Shown here: in pieces, positions 1-12,345 of the stretch
Layout of the letters: every line of letters begins with the position of its first letter
Position numbering within the stretch: the stretch's first letter is position 1
Assembly (NCBI RefSeq): GCF_003286085.1
Contig: NW_020825331.1
Location: forward strand, 1,798,001 to 1,862,000
Direction of reading: 5' to 3'
Origin: Drosophila persimilis
Lineage: Eukaryota; Arthropoda; Insecta; Diptera; Drosophilidae
DNA length: 64,000 nt
Made by a program: the position numbers and the translations under genes
The notes under the pieces: generated by a model
Databases searched by the model: none
Told to the model about the DNA's origin: nothing
The model's input: only the letters and a program-made list of their open reading frames with translations

Positions 1-136
1 CAATGTTCGGGCTACTGTTTGAACAAGTGGCTAGATGGTGACGACGGGACTGAACGATTCGTGGGCGTGTGGTCTTGTCTGGCCTGTCTCTGGGTAGATA
101 AAAGTACGCGAGTGCGTTAGGGAAACAAACGTTGGG

Positions 137-142
137 TTTATT
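137..142 (-). terminator. sqh: Polyadenylation signal of sqh
   Basis: On the minus strand this reads AATAAA, about 430 bases past the sqh stop codon. It gives a plausible 3' UTR of roughly 450 bases rich in A/T and homopolymer T on the plus strand. Confidence 0.55.
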
Positions 143-569
143 GCCACACATTCTTGTATATAAGTATGTATTTGTATATAGGTAATATGTATATGTATAT
201 TCAATGAGTTAATACTTATGAAAACTTGGGGGAAACGGCGTTGGTTGTTATCTCAGGCTCTTCTTCGCACACACTAAAATATCGTACATAACATTTGCTG
301 GCTTTTCTCTAGTTTTTCGTATTTTTAAGTTCGTTTTTTTTTTTGTTTTTTTTTTTTAATTTAAATGCACAGTTAAGTACAGGAATCGAAGGACACCAAG
401 AGCGCGAGAACAAACAAAAACAAAAAAAAGTAAATAAAGTTAAATGAAACTCTTAATGGATTTTGGATAATTTTGGACAGGCTCCATGCTGGAGTGGAGA
501 AGTGGAGTAGTGGAGTGGATTGGAGAGGCAGCTTGGGTGCACGCCGCTTGGCTGGTGGCGTATCTGGAT

Positions 570-1155
570 TTACTGCTCATCCTTGTCCTTGGCACCGTGC
601 TTGAGTATGCGTGTGAACTCGAGGTAATCGAACAGCCCATTCTTGATCGGCGCCTCCCGATACATCTCGTCCACCTGAGGGAGAACCATAGATTAAAATG
701 ACACGATTATACAGAGAGGGGAGCAGGGCACATACATCTTCGTCTGTGAATCGATCGCCCATTGTGGTGAGCAGCTCGCGCAGCCTATCCTCGGGCAGAA
801 CACCCATGTTCTCCTCGTCGAAGCAGCCAAAGGCATTCTTGATCACATCCTCGGGATCGGTGCCCTGCAGCCGTTCACCGAACAGAGTGAGGAACATGGT
901 GAAGTTGATCGGTCCGGGTGCCTCGTTCATCATCCCATCCAAGTAGTCATCGGTTGGGTTCTTGCCAAGCGAGGCAAGCATATCGTGCAGATCCTCCTTC
1001 TCCACGAAGCCATCGCGATTCTGGTCGATCATGTTGAAGGCCTCTTTGAATTCGGCGATCTGGGCTTGATCGAACATTGCAAAGACATTGGAGGTGGCGC
1101 GCTGGGCGCGCTTCTTGGTGGTGGCACGGCGACCGGCGGTTTTGCGTGATGACAT
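570..1155 (-). CDS. sqh: Myosin regulatory light chain, non-muscle (spaghetti squash)
   Basis: Two coding exons, 1155..736 and 674..570, joined in phase 0 over a 61-bp GT..AG intron, give 174 residues, the known Sqh length. The N-terminus carries the basic [16 protein letters not shown] segment holding the Thr20/Ser21 (conventional numbering without Met) sites phosphorylated by Rho kinase and MLCK. An EF-hand loop ([12 protein letters not shown]) follows, then further EF-hand-like segments without an evident full calcium ligand set. The last exon ends in GAKDKDEQ. From family knowledge, the protein binds the neck of non-muscle myosin II heavy chain (Zipper) and switches on contractility in cytokinesis and morphogenesis. 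The ATG follows AACG in a purine-poor leader. A splice acceptor at 1213-1214 implies a non-coding first exon upstream. Identity is near certain from family recognition. Confidence 0.97.
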
Positions 1156-2440
1156 CGTTGTTGGTGGAGTGTATCTCTCTCTGTGTGTGATGCGGTGATG
1201 TGTGGCGTGGACCTAACCGAGTCAGAGGAGATTCCATTAATGTGGAGTGAATATATTATGTGTGTGTGTGTGTGTGTTTGTGTGCGTGTTTTATTGCTAT
1301 ATATAGACATATTGCAGCCCGACAAATTCCGATGAAGCTGATTTTTCGTCGTCGTGCTCCCCCAAACTGTGTCAACACTCACTCAAACACACATACCCTG
1401 ATAATATCATACCCTGAGTCACTCGCGCAAACGGCGAAAACTAGCAACGTCAACGTAAAAGAGCGAGATAGCAGCAGTGTGTATGTTCCCTTGTGTCCGT
1501 GTGTGAGTGTTTATCAATGCTGTTGAACTGCGGTTTTCAGAAAGAGAGCGAGAAACAAGCTTCGGGAGGCGAAGCTTTTGATACTCTTTCAAATCGATCG
1601 CTCAGTATGTGGGATAACTAATTTAAATGGTTTACTTGAAACGACAAGACTGCAAAAACATCAGAAAGTGGCATGTCGAAACTAATGACTTTTGATATGC
1701 TTCTTTCGATGCGTTACAAATATTCTGTCAACATAATAATACTGTTTTCCGCAAGGGTATTTTAAGCAACAACAAATATGGCTCAATGAAAACATTCTCA
1801 AGCACACACTCACACTTCCACACAGACTGCATCCACAGTTCAATTAAATGCCTAAAAAAGGCACAAAAACAGACAGCAGCTGAAGCCGTCGCCAAGATCT
1901 GCCTCTTGGGGGCTGACTTGTTGGCGTTTTTGGGGCCACTTGAAAATTTGTTCAAAATGGCAGAGAGCACCATCTGATCAGCAAAGCTGATTTATCAATT
2001 TCGATGTAAAAGCCCACACATACATATGCAAAGAGGCATGACAAATTATTGTTTTCTTTTGAGACACGGCCTCTGCCGACTCTGACTCATACACACGCCC
2101 TTTTCGGGGGGAGAGTAGCGCGTAGCACCCTTTGTGTAGCTGTCGTTTCGCGGTTTATTGCCTTTATTTTTGGTTAATACTCACAGCTGCTATCCTGTCT
2201 GGTTAATACTTTTCAGTTCTTTGTACAACTCGGTTTTGAGCTGCACTCTTTCGTTCTGCCTTTTTTGTTTGTTGTGGGCTTGGGGGCTTCAGAGGTGCGA
2301 ACTGCTGCTTACCGTGGGGCTGTTTTGGTTCAATTTTCACCTTTCTTTTGCTGGCGATTTGATTTTTTCAAGCGGCGGCTCTTGCGTCTTTTTTTATGAA
2401 AACAAATTCTACACTTTACACGGTTACTACAGATTTGCTA
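1156..2440 (-). other. sqh: sqh 5' UTR exons and first intron (inferred)
   Basis: The leader exon runs from the ATG back to an acceptor (TTAG, exon starting at 1212) preceded by a CTGAC branch-like site. The best donor upstream on the same strand is CACG/GTAAGC, which puts the end of a non-coding exon 1 at 2313. Intron 1 would then be about 1.1 kb (1213..2312). The intron holds a GT/CA microsatellite (about 1260-1285) and no other coding signal I can support. Exon 1 limits and the start site are inference; they fit the known 5' UTR intron of sqh. Confidence 0.45.
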
Positions 2441-2659
2441 CATAACGGAAGGAAAAAGAGGGTGTGGACAATAGGCAAAAGGCCCAGAAAATGCCACGCA
2501 TGCCAGGTGAAATCCACCCTACTTGCCCAATATACCTTGAAGAAAAAATCGGTGAGGTGAGGGTTTGTACGAATCTTGCAATTTTCCTTGGTTGTTTTCG
2601 CCGGTTGTCCATACCCCTTTTTATAGCCCATTCAAATTGCGACTCATTTTTTCGTCGCA

Positions 2660-3215
2660 GGGGAGAGCACTTATCGATCTTTTTATCGACTAAAGTGTGC
2701 GCCAAAGTGGAATTGTTTGAAAGTGAATGAGTGACAAGGATATGAATGCAATTTAAAACAAATTTAAAAAACCTTCGTGTGGATGTTTCTAAAGCCTTTG
2801 TTCTTAAATATGCTTTTAGAAATAAACTTTTCGACATCAAAATACCTGAAAGTATTTCACGTACATGAAGAAGACAAATGTATTAAGGATGTTAAATTTT
2901 ATCGATGAACAAGGTCGATATTTTTGTGCGACTTGCGTGTTTTAGCCGATGTTTCCGTTAAAATACCAAACTCCAAGAGAAATACCAAAACATGCATTTT
3001 AAAGCGCGATTTTCGCGGGTATATTTTGAGGATGGAAATTAAGAGTTTTTCCTTTTCTTTTCTATTTCCCACATTTATGCACCTATTTATCGAATGAATA
3101 GGAATTTTTTCGGTCTGCCCCATATATGTTAATACTATCTGCAATGGCATTCGAATCCTGTTCCCGATGATTTTGGGAAAAAAAAACATCGATGTTCACA
3201 TCGATGTTTTCCCAC
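2660..3215. promoter_or_regulatory. Cluster of DRE/BEAF-like CGATA sites upstream of sqh
   Basis: TATCGATC (2672-2679), TTTATCGAC (2682-2690), TATCGATG (2900-2907) and the palindrome AACATCGATGTT (3185-3196, with a second CATCGATG directly after) lie in 0.5 kb without a gene. DREF binds TATCGATA and BEAF-32 binds clustered CGATA at housekeeping promoters. This is therefore a likely promoter or boundary between sqh and the genes to its right. The site assignment is by motif only. Confidence 0.4.
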
Positions 3216-3372
3216 CTCTACACTGCACAATTTTCCCACCCCCCACCCACACAAGCACACTGCAAACTGGTCGAAGGTGTTTGGAAATGTTCGATATTTG
3301 TGTTAAAAAATAAAACCCAACGAAGAAAAACGATGTATTAAAGCGTTAATTGAACAGTGCTAAGGCCAGTGA

Positions 3373-3996
3373 CTACATGTATTTCGGAAAGTACAGGATT
3401 CCCAGAAGTGCATAGGCCCCAGCGAAGGCCACCATACACACACTTTGTGCTCCCCAGCTCCACAAAAAGGAAACCAAAGATTTCCGTGCTACGAAGATGT
3501 GTCTATACTACAGAGTAACTGTATGAAGTGGTGTGCGTGAGTGCGTGAGAGCTCGTGTGTAGGTGTGTAGGCTGTGTGCATGTGTGTGTGCTGTGTGCGA
3601 CCCAGCCAGGCTACTATGGCAGTGCGGGCATCTGCATGTGTGTGTGTGTAGCACACTGAAAGAATCAATAAAGGATGTGCTGTGGATTTCATTGCTGGCA
3701 GAGCGAAAAAGGACAAAACAACGACCGAGAAGTGGTAGTAGGGACAACAACGAAAAGTGCTCGATAATTGGCAAGAATCCCCGCCCCGTTTCAACTAAAA
3801 TCCGCCCCCCCACCCCGTCGACCGGGAGTGGAATATACCAAAAAAAAATAAATAAAAGAAAACATTTTTTTCCTCCAATCAACACTTGTAACGGTAATAC
3901 AAAAAACAAAAAAACAATTGTGAATGCCCGTAGGGGCTGTGGCGTAGTAGAAAAATAAAAAAAAATATCCTTACACTCTTTGAGAATACCGAGCAT
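3373..3996 (-). CDS. Possible small membrane peptide, 45 residues, two exons
   Basis: I do not recognise this protein. Exon 1 (3996..3975) encodes MLGILKE and ends in phase 1 at a GTAAGG donor. Exon 2 (3488..3373) starts after CTTCGTAG and runs in phase to a TAG stop, giving a 45-residue product. After an N-terminal basic stretch (KESRK) it holds one hydrophobic helix of about 20 residues (SVCMVAFAGAYALLGILYF) and ends in PKYM. An AATACA variant poly(A) signal lies about 35 bases past the stop. The intron (about 486 bp) is GT-repeat rich, and the polypyrimidine tract at the acceptor is weak. The gene would lie antisense to the leader of the TMEM132-family gene. It could be a chance ORF. The splice model and function are inference. 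Confidence 0.35.
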
Positions 3997-4142
3997 ACAA
4001 ATAGATAATAAACGAATTACACAAACACAAGTACGTACATCGCGGTATCGGAATCGGAATCGGATCTCGGGGTAAAATCAATTGGAAATTGGAAACTGAA
4101 AACTGAAATAGGAGGCCGCCTCCTGCACATCCCATCATCATC

Positions 4143-7100
4143 ATGAAGTTCTGCCTGGTGATAACGATGCTGGTGTCCATTGCATGTAAGTTTAAGCAGA
4201 AATTCAAAATTCTAGAACTAGTAGTGCACCCCGCCCCACTTATCCGCCACACAACCCTGCCTTATACCGCTATCTATCTATAATCAACCGCCTTCCTTCG
4301 CCCCTCTATAGACTCTGTGGAGGTGCACTTTGAGGCACCAGATAGCGGATTCTTCCTGAAGCACGCACGCCAACCACCTGTGACGCCGGAAATAGCAAAC
4401 ATACAGCAGACATCGTCATCGCCGCCACTGAAGGCGCGCTCCTCGTACGATTCGGTGCTCTCGCTGGATCGCTTCACGGTGGTGGAGACCACACAGCCTG
4501 TGTCCATACGCGCCAGCTATGGCCCATTCTCCACCAAGCAGACAGTCCCGGCCCGCTACATTGTACCGGACACAATGGACAACAACAACCAGAACAACAA
4601 CAACAACCAGGGAGGAGGAGACTACATGAGCGTAAGTACACCCGAACAGGGTGCAGTGTATCATCTTACTGATGAGAGAACTCCTCCAACGCTTGCAGAA
4701 CTCCACCGCCACGCTGCTGGAGCTGCAGCAACCGAACATGCATCTGGATATCTCGGCGCATTTGGTCAGGGCGAGCGTATCGCAGGACTCGCCCGTGCTG
4801 CGCGTTCTCTTCCATGCTGGCGCCGATCCTGGTGGTCATCTGCAGCGCCAGAAGGTCTGCGTCCTGCTGCACGTGGCCATGGGCACGGAACAGCCGCTGA
4901 AGGGCCGCTGCATGCCCGAGGGCGAGGATGGGGTGTGTGTGGCCGAGGTGGTGGTGCCCCTTAGCTGGTGGCCAGCGATTCCGGCACCCCAGCGCAAGGA
5001 CAACGCCCCAGCACTGCCGCCCAAGGTACCGCAACGCTATGCGCAGGTCTCGTACAGCGTCTTTGAGCCACCGCTGCGCAATCCGGAGCAGTGCGAGCCG
5101 AAAGTACAGATCCAGCCCCTTACCACATTCGCCCAGGTGCCGCTGATGCCCGCCAAGACGCCGTTCAAGGAGCTGCGGGCCGACGACTCGGTCACCTTCC
5201 TGCTGCCCCAGCATCCGCTCTATCCCATGTCCAAGCTCCATGTCCCCGTCTTTCTGCACCAGTATGTGGATCAGCGGGTGGCCGCCTTCACGGTGCGGGC
5301 GCGTGTCAAGGCTGGGCTAAGGATCATGGGAGCCACCGCCTCCACCGACCAGTGGAGCGTATCGATTGAGAAGGAGAACCCCAAACATACCACCGCACGG
5401 GTCACGGCCTTCCGGAAGGAGCAGGAATCCAGCATGGAGTCCGCCATGGCTGGGAATCTCACCAACGAATCGTTCGAGGTCTTCTCCTGGCTGCTGGAGG
5501 TGGCCGAGGACACCAACGACATTGTGGATGGCGGCAAGATCGTGTGGTCTGTGACCCATGTCTATGACACGCCCAAGGACAAGGACTCCAGCGAACTGAT
5601 TGCCACAGACGACACAAAGAAGCGACTGATTGCCAAGCTGGAGATCAACAAGGATGACATCCAGGCAGTGCTGCCAATGGCCAAGATCTGGGAGGTGATG
5701 AACACGGCCGTTTTAACCGGACGGCAAGTGGCCCAGGCCATGAAGGTGTTCATTGTCTCCCAGGCAGGCAAGGTGGCCGATGTGACGCTCCAGAGTTCCT
5801 GCCATGCGGAGGATGAGAGTGTGATTAAGGTTCGAATCCAAAGGGGGCTAAAAGCCAGACTCTCTCATTGATTGCCGTATTTTCTGCTCCCTAGGTTTCC
5901 TCCTCCTGCAGCTCTGTCTATGTGGATGGCTCTGAGCAGCGTGGCTCCTCGAACGCCTCGGTTATTGTCAAATACGGCACATATGTGGGCATTGCAAAGT
6001 TCATTGTTTGGATGCCAGAATTCCCGCTGGAGGTCTACATATCAGACTATCGTTTGTCCCAGATCAAGGGCTGGAAAGTGACGGATGATAATCATTATCT
6101 GTAAGTGTTATACTAATCGTCCTGCTCCTCCTTCTGCTCCTGCTCCTGCTAATCCTTCTCTCTTCCTTTAAGACACAATAAACAATCGCGTCGCAGGAAG
6201 AAGCGCTCGTATGTGTGGGGCCAAAGCCAGGGGCAGCATGGCAGCAACTATTACAATAATCTTGGGGCAGACAAGACCATCTGTCGGGCACGCTACCAGC
6301 AGAGTCCCGTAGAGGTCTATGCCAAGTTCCTGGCCGTCGATCAGGTGAGTGCTGGCCGCCCACTGTATCCTTGCCGCCATCTTTATCCTCATCCTATTAT
6401 CTGTCGAAACAGAACTCTGGACGCACCAGTTACTTCATCTCACGGCGAACGGGTCTGCGGGTCACGGATCTCGTGCAGCCACTGCTACGCGTAGCCGATC
6501 CCAAGATTGCCTCGCTCAAGGGTCGCATACTGCAGGGCAAGTCCATGGGTCGCACCGATGTGCAGGTTCTATCGCCCATCACGGGCCGCGTCATCGGCAC
6601 CAAGGAGATCCGGGTTGGCAGCGACAAGGTGAATCTCTCGAAGCTGATTGTCCGCGTGATTTCGGGTCTGCAGCTAACGATCACGCCGGACAATACCATC
6701 GAGAATGGCTACCTGGCGGAGACCTCGGTCACCCACAAGCTGACAGCCCAGTATCAGGAGGGGCTGCTCGACATCGATCTGGAGTTCAATGACGGCTCCA
6801 AGACCCCCTTGAGGTATGCGACAGGGAACAAAACCCACAATTGAGGATTCAAACTCATGTTGTTTTCCCGTTTGCACAGGGACATTGCTGTGGAGGACTA
6901 CTTCCTGCTGGTGGAGAGTCTCGATACTGAGGTGGTGGCCTTTGCCCCCATGCTGGCCTCCCACCATCCCCGTGTGATTGCTGTGGGCGAGGGCAATGGC
7001 AATCTGCTGCGTGTCACACTCCTGCTTTCCGAGGAGTGCCGCACGCGCAGGAGCACTCTGGGCACCGGCAAGCAGAACAAATCGAATGTGGCACCGCTGG

Positions 7101-9140
7101 CCAGTGCCTTGGCCTCCATTGAGGTGGACTTCAACAATGTGGATATTGTCAGCAAGCAGGAGGCCATACAAAACGATGGCACTGTGGGCCGTGGCGAGCG
7201 CAAGAATTTCCGTCAAACGGCAGGCGACCTAGCGGACATTATTGGTGCGTCTTAATGCCGGATTTCCTTTGAAAACAAATTAAAATTTCATTCATTCTTT
7301 TCCTCCGGCAGTTGGAATACCTTTGCGGGACTCTAGCCAGCAGTATGAGCCCACTGTCCAGGCCCGACAGCATCGCGGCAGCAGCAGCATTCAGGCCTCG
7401 CATAAGAATCACTTCAACGGCAAGGGCGGCACTGGCACCATGTCCTCCATGGAGCTGGGCATGTATGTCCTTCTGACGGCCTTCTGCTTCGCCATCATTG
7501 TGTTTGTGATCTCGTGCGTGGTGTATGCCTCGAAATTCCGACCGGCATTGATTGAATCCGGTCTGGATCCATTGTCGATGGGCAAGGGCAGTGGCGGAGG
7601 CGGTGGCGGGGGCATATCTGGCGGTGGTTTCCGCGATGTACGCCTCAAGGAGTCCACCACAAACGCCCATGACTGGGTCTGGCTGGGACGCTCCACCATT
7701 GATCGGCAGTCGGTGGTGGCAGAAACGAATACACACTTGAATGCACGCGGTATGATCTGTATCTGTGGAGTGCCTAGCTCCTTCAACTAATGATATTTGT
7801 CTCTGCAGATTCCCGCATGCGCATCACTAGCAATCCGATCATCAACTACGACAATGGCCGTCGCGTCAGCTCCTTTGATCAGCAGCCCAAGCTGCAAACG
7901 CATATTGTGCCGGCCTCCAATTTGAATAAACAGCATGCAGATCAGTGAGTGCTTGAACTCTTCAATTCTTTGAGTCAAGCACCCTAATCCTTTTCCTTTC
8001 CCTTTTTTTTTTTTAGCTATTTGGCCAATGAGCGTAAGGAGCTTCCTGGAGGAGCCCTGGACTATAAACCGCCAGTGCCGCCGCATAGGAATGTGGGGGC
8101 CAGAGCGTGTCTGCCGATCGTCCAGCCACCAGCAGCAGCAGCAGCAGCAGTAGCTCCGGCACCAGTTCCAGTGAAGGTAAGATGGACAGAGAATACCTGA
8201 TTTGCGGGCATCGAATCGTAATATTTCATCGCGATTTCTGTTATCCCAGGAGGTGGCCAATAAACGGCATAGTCAGCTGTATAAACGAGAGCATTTGCAG
8301 AGCAGCAGCATCATTAACAATAATAATAATAACAACAACAGCAGTGGCAGCATCACTGGCCTTAGCAATGCCAGCGATAATAACAACACCAATAAACAGC
8401 AACAGCAACAGAAACTGCAGCCACTGGAACGTCCGCAACATCAGCGCAGTCATAGCCATAGCCATAGCCACAATTTTAGCCAGGAGCCAGCAGGTGCCAT
8501 CATCAAGGCGGCACACAATAAAATCAAGCAACAGCAGCAGCAGCAGCACCACGAGGAACTGCACAACGCTGAGAAGCTAGTGGAGTACACAAATCCACAT
8601 CAGAAGAATGCATTTCAATTCGATTCGCTGACACCAAAGAGAGTAACCAAAGCAGCAGCAGTAGCAGCAGCAGCGGCAGCAGCTGTGCAGAAAGCCAAGG
8701 GTAAACCATTTCAAAATTGGAAAGGAAAAGCAGACCCTTCCTTATGTTAAGTATTTCTTTTTTTTTATAGATAACCACAGCATGGTTAGCAGCACTGGGG
8801 ATGCGGCCAATTCGAATGGCAGCGATGAGATAATGCGGCTACCATCGTCTGCCAGTGTCAGTGGCAGTGCCATCAGTCATGTGCCGGTGCCGGTGCCAAC
8901 AACAAAATCATCGCGCGTTAAGCGTGCCACAGTCGTGGGAAATCCGATGTTCTCGGCCACCGTCGATGATACAGAGACACCCGGTGAGCGTCTGGGTCTG
9001 GATGATCTCGATATGGACTACGAACAGATCATGCATTACTTTGATAATTTAAAGGTGAGTACAAGGGGAAGGAAGCCTCTGGGGATGCTCCGTTCTGATG
9101 TACTATGATGGTCCCTAATTCGCAGGAATCAAATGCCTGA
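4143..9140 (+). CDS. dtn: TMEM132-family neural adhesion receptor (probably detonator)
   Basis: Thirteen coding exons: 4143-4185, 4312-4631, 4699-5829, 5895-6100, 6173-6344, 6413-6813, 6880-7244, 7312-7749, 7809-7944, 8017-8176, 8250-8700, 8771-9054, 9126-9140. All have GT..AG ends and sum to 1373 residues. The start codon opens a signal peptide (MKFCLVITMLVSIAYS). The ectodomain, to about residue 920, has the Ig/cohesin-like TMEM132 architecture with paired cysteines. A single membrane helix lies at about 930-952 (MYVLLTAFCFAIIVFVISC). The cytoplasmic tail has Gly-, Asn-, Gln- and Ala-rich runs and ends in YFDNLKESNA, matching what I recall of the conserved TMEM132 C-terminus. Vertebrate relatives act in neuronal adhesion and link to the WAVE actin regulator. 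Family call is firm; the symbol dtn is from memory. The stop codon is followed by a long in-frame extension, listed separately. Confidence 0.88.
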
Positions 9141-9443
9141 GTGCAAGAGATCATTGCTAAAATTCGCGAAATATTGTCAACGTTCCATCAGCAATATCAG
9201 AATGTGGCCACGCCCATGACAACGCCTACACGCAAACAGATGCAAATGCTCGATGAGCTGGTAGCATCAACAGCAACCACTACACCAACAACCAGCAAAA
9301 CAATATCGCCATTGCCACAGGAGCAGAATGAGGAGATCGGTGCTGATGGTGCTGCTGCTGCTGCTGCAGCGGCGGCGGCCGCAGCAACCACTGCATTCGA
9401 TGCCTATGACGGAGCGCTGAATATCGAGAGCAGGCAGTTCTAG
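9141..9443 (+). other. In-frame 100-codon extension after the TMEM132 stop codon
   Basis: Directly after the TGA at 9138-9140 the same frame stays open for 100 codons to a TAG at 9441-9443. The sequence looks coding. It has a helical, charged start (QEIIAKIREILSTFHQQYQ), a Thr-rich middle, a poly-Ala run of about 13 residues and a polar end (DAYDGALNIESRQF). Two mechanisms could express it: translational readthrough of TGA (followed by G), or use of an alternative in-frame acceptor at 9148-9149 (GTGCAAGAG/ATC), which would remove the stop. Unlike the rest of the 3' region, it is not AT-rich or simple repeat. Confidence 0.55.
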
Positions 9444-12312
9444 GGACAAACAACACACAGAAACACACAAACGGCATCTGAACGCAATTCTAGCAATACC
9501 TTTTTCTTAATGGAGGAACCCCCCAGCCCAGGGCTATGTGGCATATCCAATGCTGAAATGGAAATCAATTCGGAAACGAAACTGAAGGAGGAATGAGGAA
9601 GGAGGGTAGCCAGCAGCAGCATGGGAAGCAATGGGAGGAGGAGTACGAGGAGCAGTGCAAGCAACAACAAAACATATTTATTGCTAGGCTAAGTTCATAT
9701 TTAAAGCATATATATATATATATATACATATATACTATATGTTTGTATGTTATGTGGAGATACAAATCCAAAATGTATCTCGAGGAGCGCGTGCTTGACA
9801 CAATCGGCGGAAAACACATAGACACACAAACACACACACACACACACACAGACGGACACATTTGGTATATGCACATAACTCATGGATGCAGCATACCCTG
9901 CCCCTCCCCCCTCCGTATATAAGTATATATACGATGTAGTTAAGGATCAGCCATCAAAAGCATAGCTTAATCCAAAACAAAACAAAAAAACAACAAAAAA
10001 ACAAAACGCCATTTTTTCTCTCCGCTTCAGCATCTAGATAATTGCCATATCCCATCGCTGCTTTAGTTCTCACACATAAGTAACTCGATCTCTCGGTACC
10101 CCGATTGCATATCCTACAAATTGTAATACTTCTCGTCGAATCATCAAAAGAAAGTCTCTCTCTTTTGTGTGTGTGCCATAAGATAGAAAGGGAGAGAGTG
10201 AGAGAGATATAATAAGAGAGAGAGAGAGAGAAGTTTCCACAAAATGTGCCGGGCACCGCTCCCAAAAGTCGCTAGAACTTAAAAACTGAATAATATACAT
10301 ATATGTACACGATAAATATGAATATATATTTATGATTATATAAAGTGCGCGCTAACAAAACAAAAACACAAAACAAACAATTTAAAGTAAAAGCTACAAT
10401 ACAAAAACCGGACAAGCATTATCCGTGAAACGAAACGGAGCTATGAAAAGAAAAACCCATTGCTTTATCACCTAAAAATACCAATCATAAATCTTAAACT
10501 AAATCGAAAAAAAACCACACACACACTCACATAAACAAAAAATGGATATATAGACGCTTATGAGCTTTATTTGATCGATTCAATGCATTCAAGAATGAAA
10601 ACGAACGAAGCGAAACGAAAAAACATATGGATGGGGAAATGTGTAACCAAATATTATATGATATTACTGAGCGATCCAAGCTTTATCTAACAAATTTACC
10701 AATATTTAGAGCATACGAGCAAATATTTATTATTATTATTATTATTGCCATTATTATTGATTACGATTACGATTATTGTATTTATTACCAAGTGCAAAAT
10801 TCAAACAAGAAACTGAAAAGCTGAAAAACTGAGAGCCCTAAACCATATTTTGAATAGCAAAATTACACACACACACACAAACACACAATGCCTACGAGTA
10901 TATATATTCATAATCGCGAATATATCTAGACATATATACTAAATATATATATTCATTCATGCGCTCTCTTTATACGTACGCATACGTGTATATCTTTGTA
11001 TCTATGTGTAACTGCATCCTGCAACTGTATCTATTCGTTTATCCACGCCCCCCACACGCATATTGATGCATTCGGATATACGGATATACGTACACATATA
11101 TCATAGCACCCGAAAAGCTGCTTCATTCCATTAGCAAATCATAGATCATAGACATAATCTATTCTTACATATCTAGTTTTATTTCTGTCTGTCTTTTGTC
11201 TTCTTTCATCTGTCATCTGCTGTTTAAGTCTGTTCAATTTCGTTGTAAGATCTGTTCACACAACTATATGTACCACAACTAATTCTATATATAGTATATG
11301 TTAGATATATATATATTTATTAAATGCATGTTCACAGTGTCACATCTTTAGTTTATAGTTTAGAGGCCATCTAAGTATTATGTTCTTGTGTTCCACACAC
11401 CCTCTGTTGAACCACACACACACACACACACACACACATCATTGTTTCATAATCATATGTTGTAAATTGTTCCGTCCAAAAAAAAAAAAACAAAAAAACT
11501 AAGCTGAAATGAAATGATAAATGGGAAAACCAAAACCAAAAGCAAAACAGGTGTAAAACAAACAAAAGCGAAAAGTGTAACAATATGAAATTTAAGCAAT
11601 TTATCTGATTTTTTGTAGCACACACACACACACAAAAAACACACCACACATTATTTATAACCAATTTGTAGACTTTTAGACAATTATTGCACTTAATGTA
11701 CATAAAATATGGGGAATACACAGTGCGATTCGGCGGCAATAAGACACATTTCGGGCGGTGATCCAACATTGTAGGGCGAAAGAGAGTTCAAATTGAGATA
11801 ATATCTTACCAAAAATATATCTCTATTCGAAAACTGATTAATCTGAAAGGTTCTACTGTTGAAGTCAACGAAGTTTGCCAGAAAACAAGGTCTAGTATTA
11901 TTTTAGTAATTCGCCGTTTCTAAGCTGACTTCTAGCACCGAAACGCACTGTACACCCATAGTATTTATCCTCAGTTGCTCTCTATCAATCGAAAAGGACT
12001 GAAAAAGAACTCCCGACACACAATCGAAATTGATTTTGACTTGTAATATCATTAGCATATAGAAATTAGTTTCAATTGTTTGTCAATGTCCCTCCCATAC
12101 TTGAATTGTATGGATGTATATGTATGGCTGGAACATCTCTAGTTCCTGCTCATAGTCCTAGTCCTAGTCCTGCTCTTACCACACCACACCCAGATAACCT
12201 GACACTCTCCCAGTCAAGCTGCACTACTGCCATCATTGGGCATTATATTGGGTAAACGTGAGAGATTTAGGCATATTGAAGCTTCCAGCATTTACCAGTG
12301 CCATATACACAG

Positions 12313-12345
<33 letters not shown>

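Noticed and set aside
1029..1382. 117-codon minus-strand ORF upstream of sqh
   Set aside because: It is frame-shifted sqh exon and leader sequence plus a CA microsatellite translated as Thr-His repeats.
3508..3996. 162-codon minus-strand ORF through the GT repeat
   Set aside because: After its first seven codons it runs through a splice donor into CA/GT repeats giving Thr-His runs; only the first codons are used in the small-peptide model.
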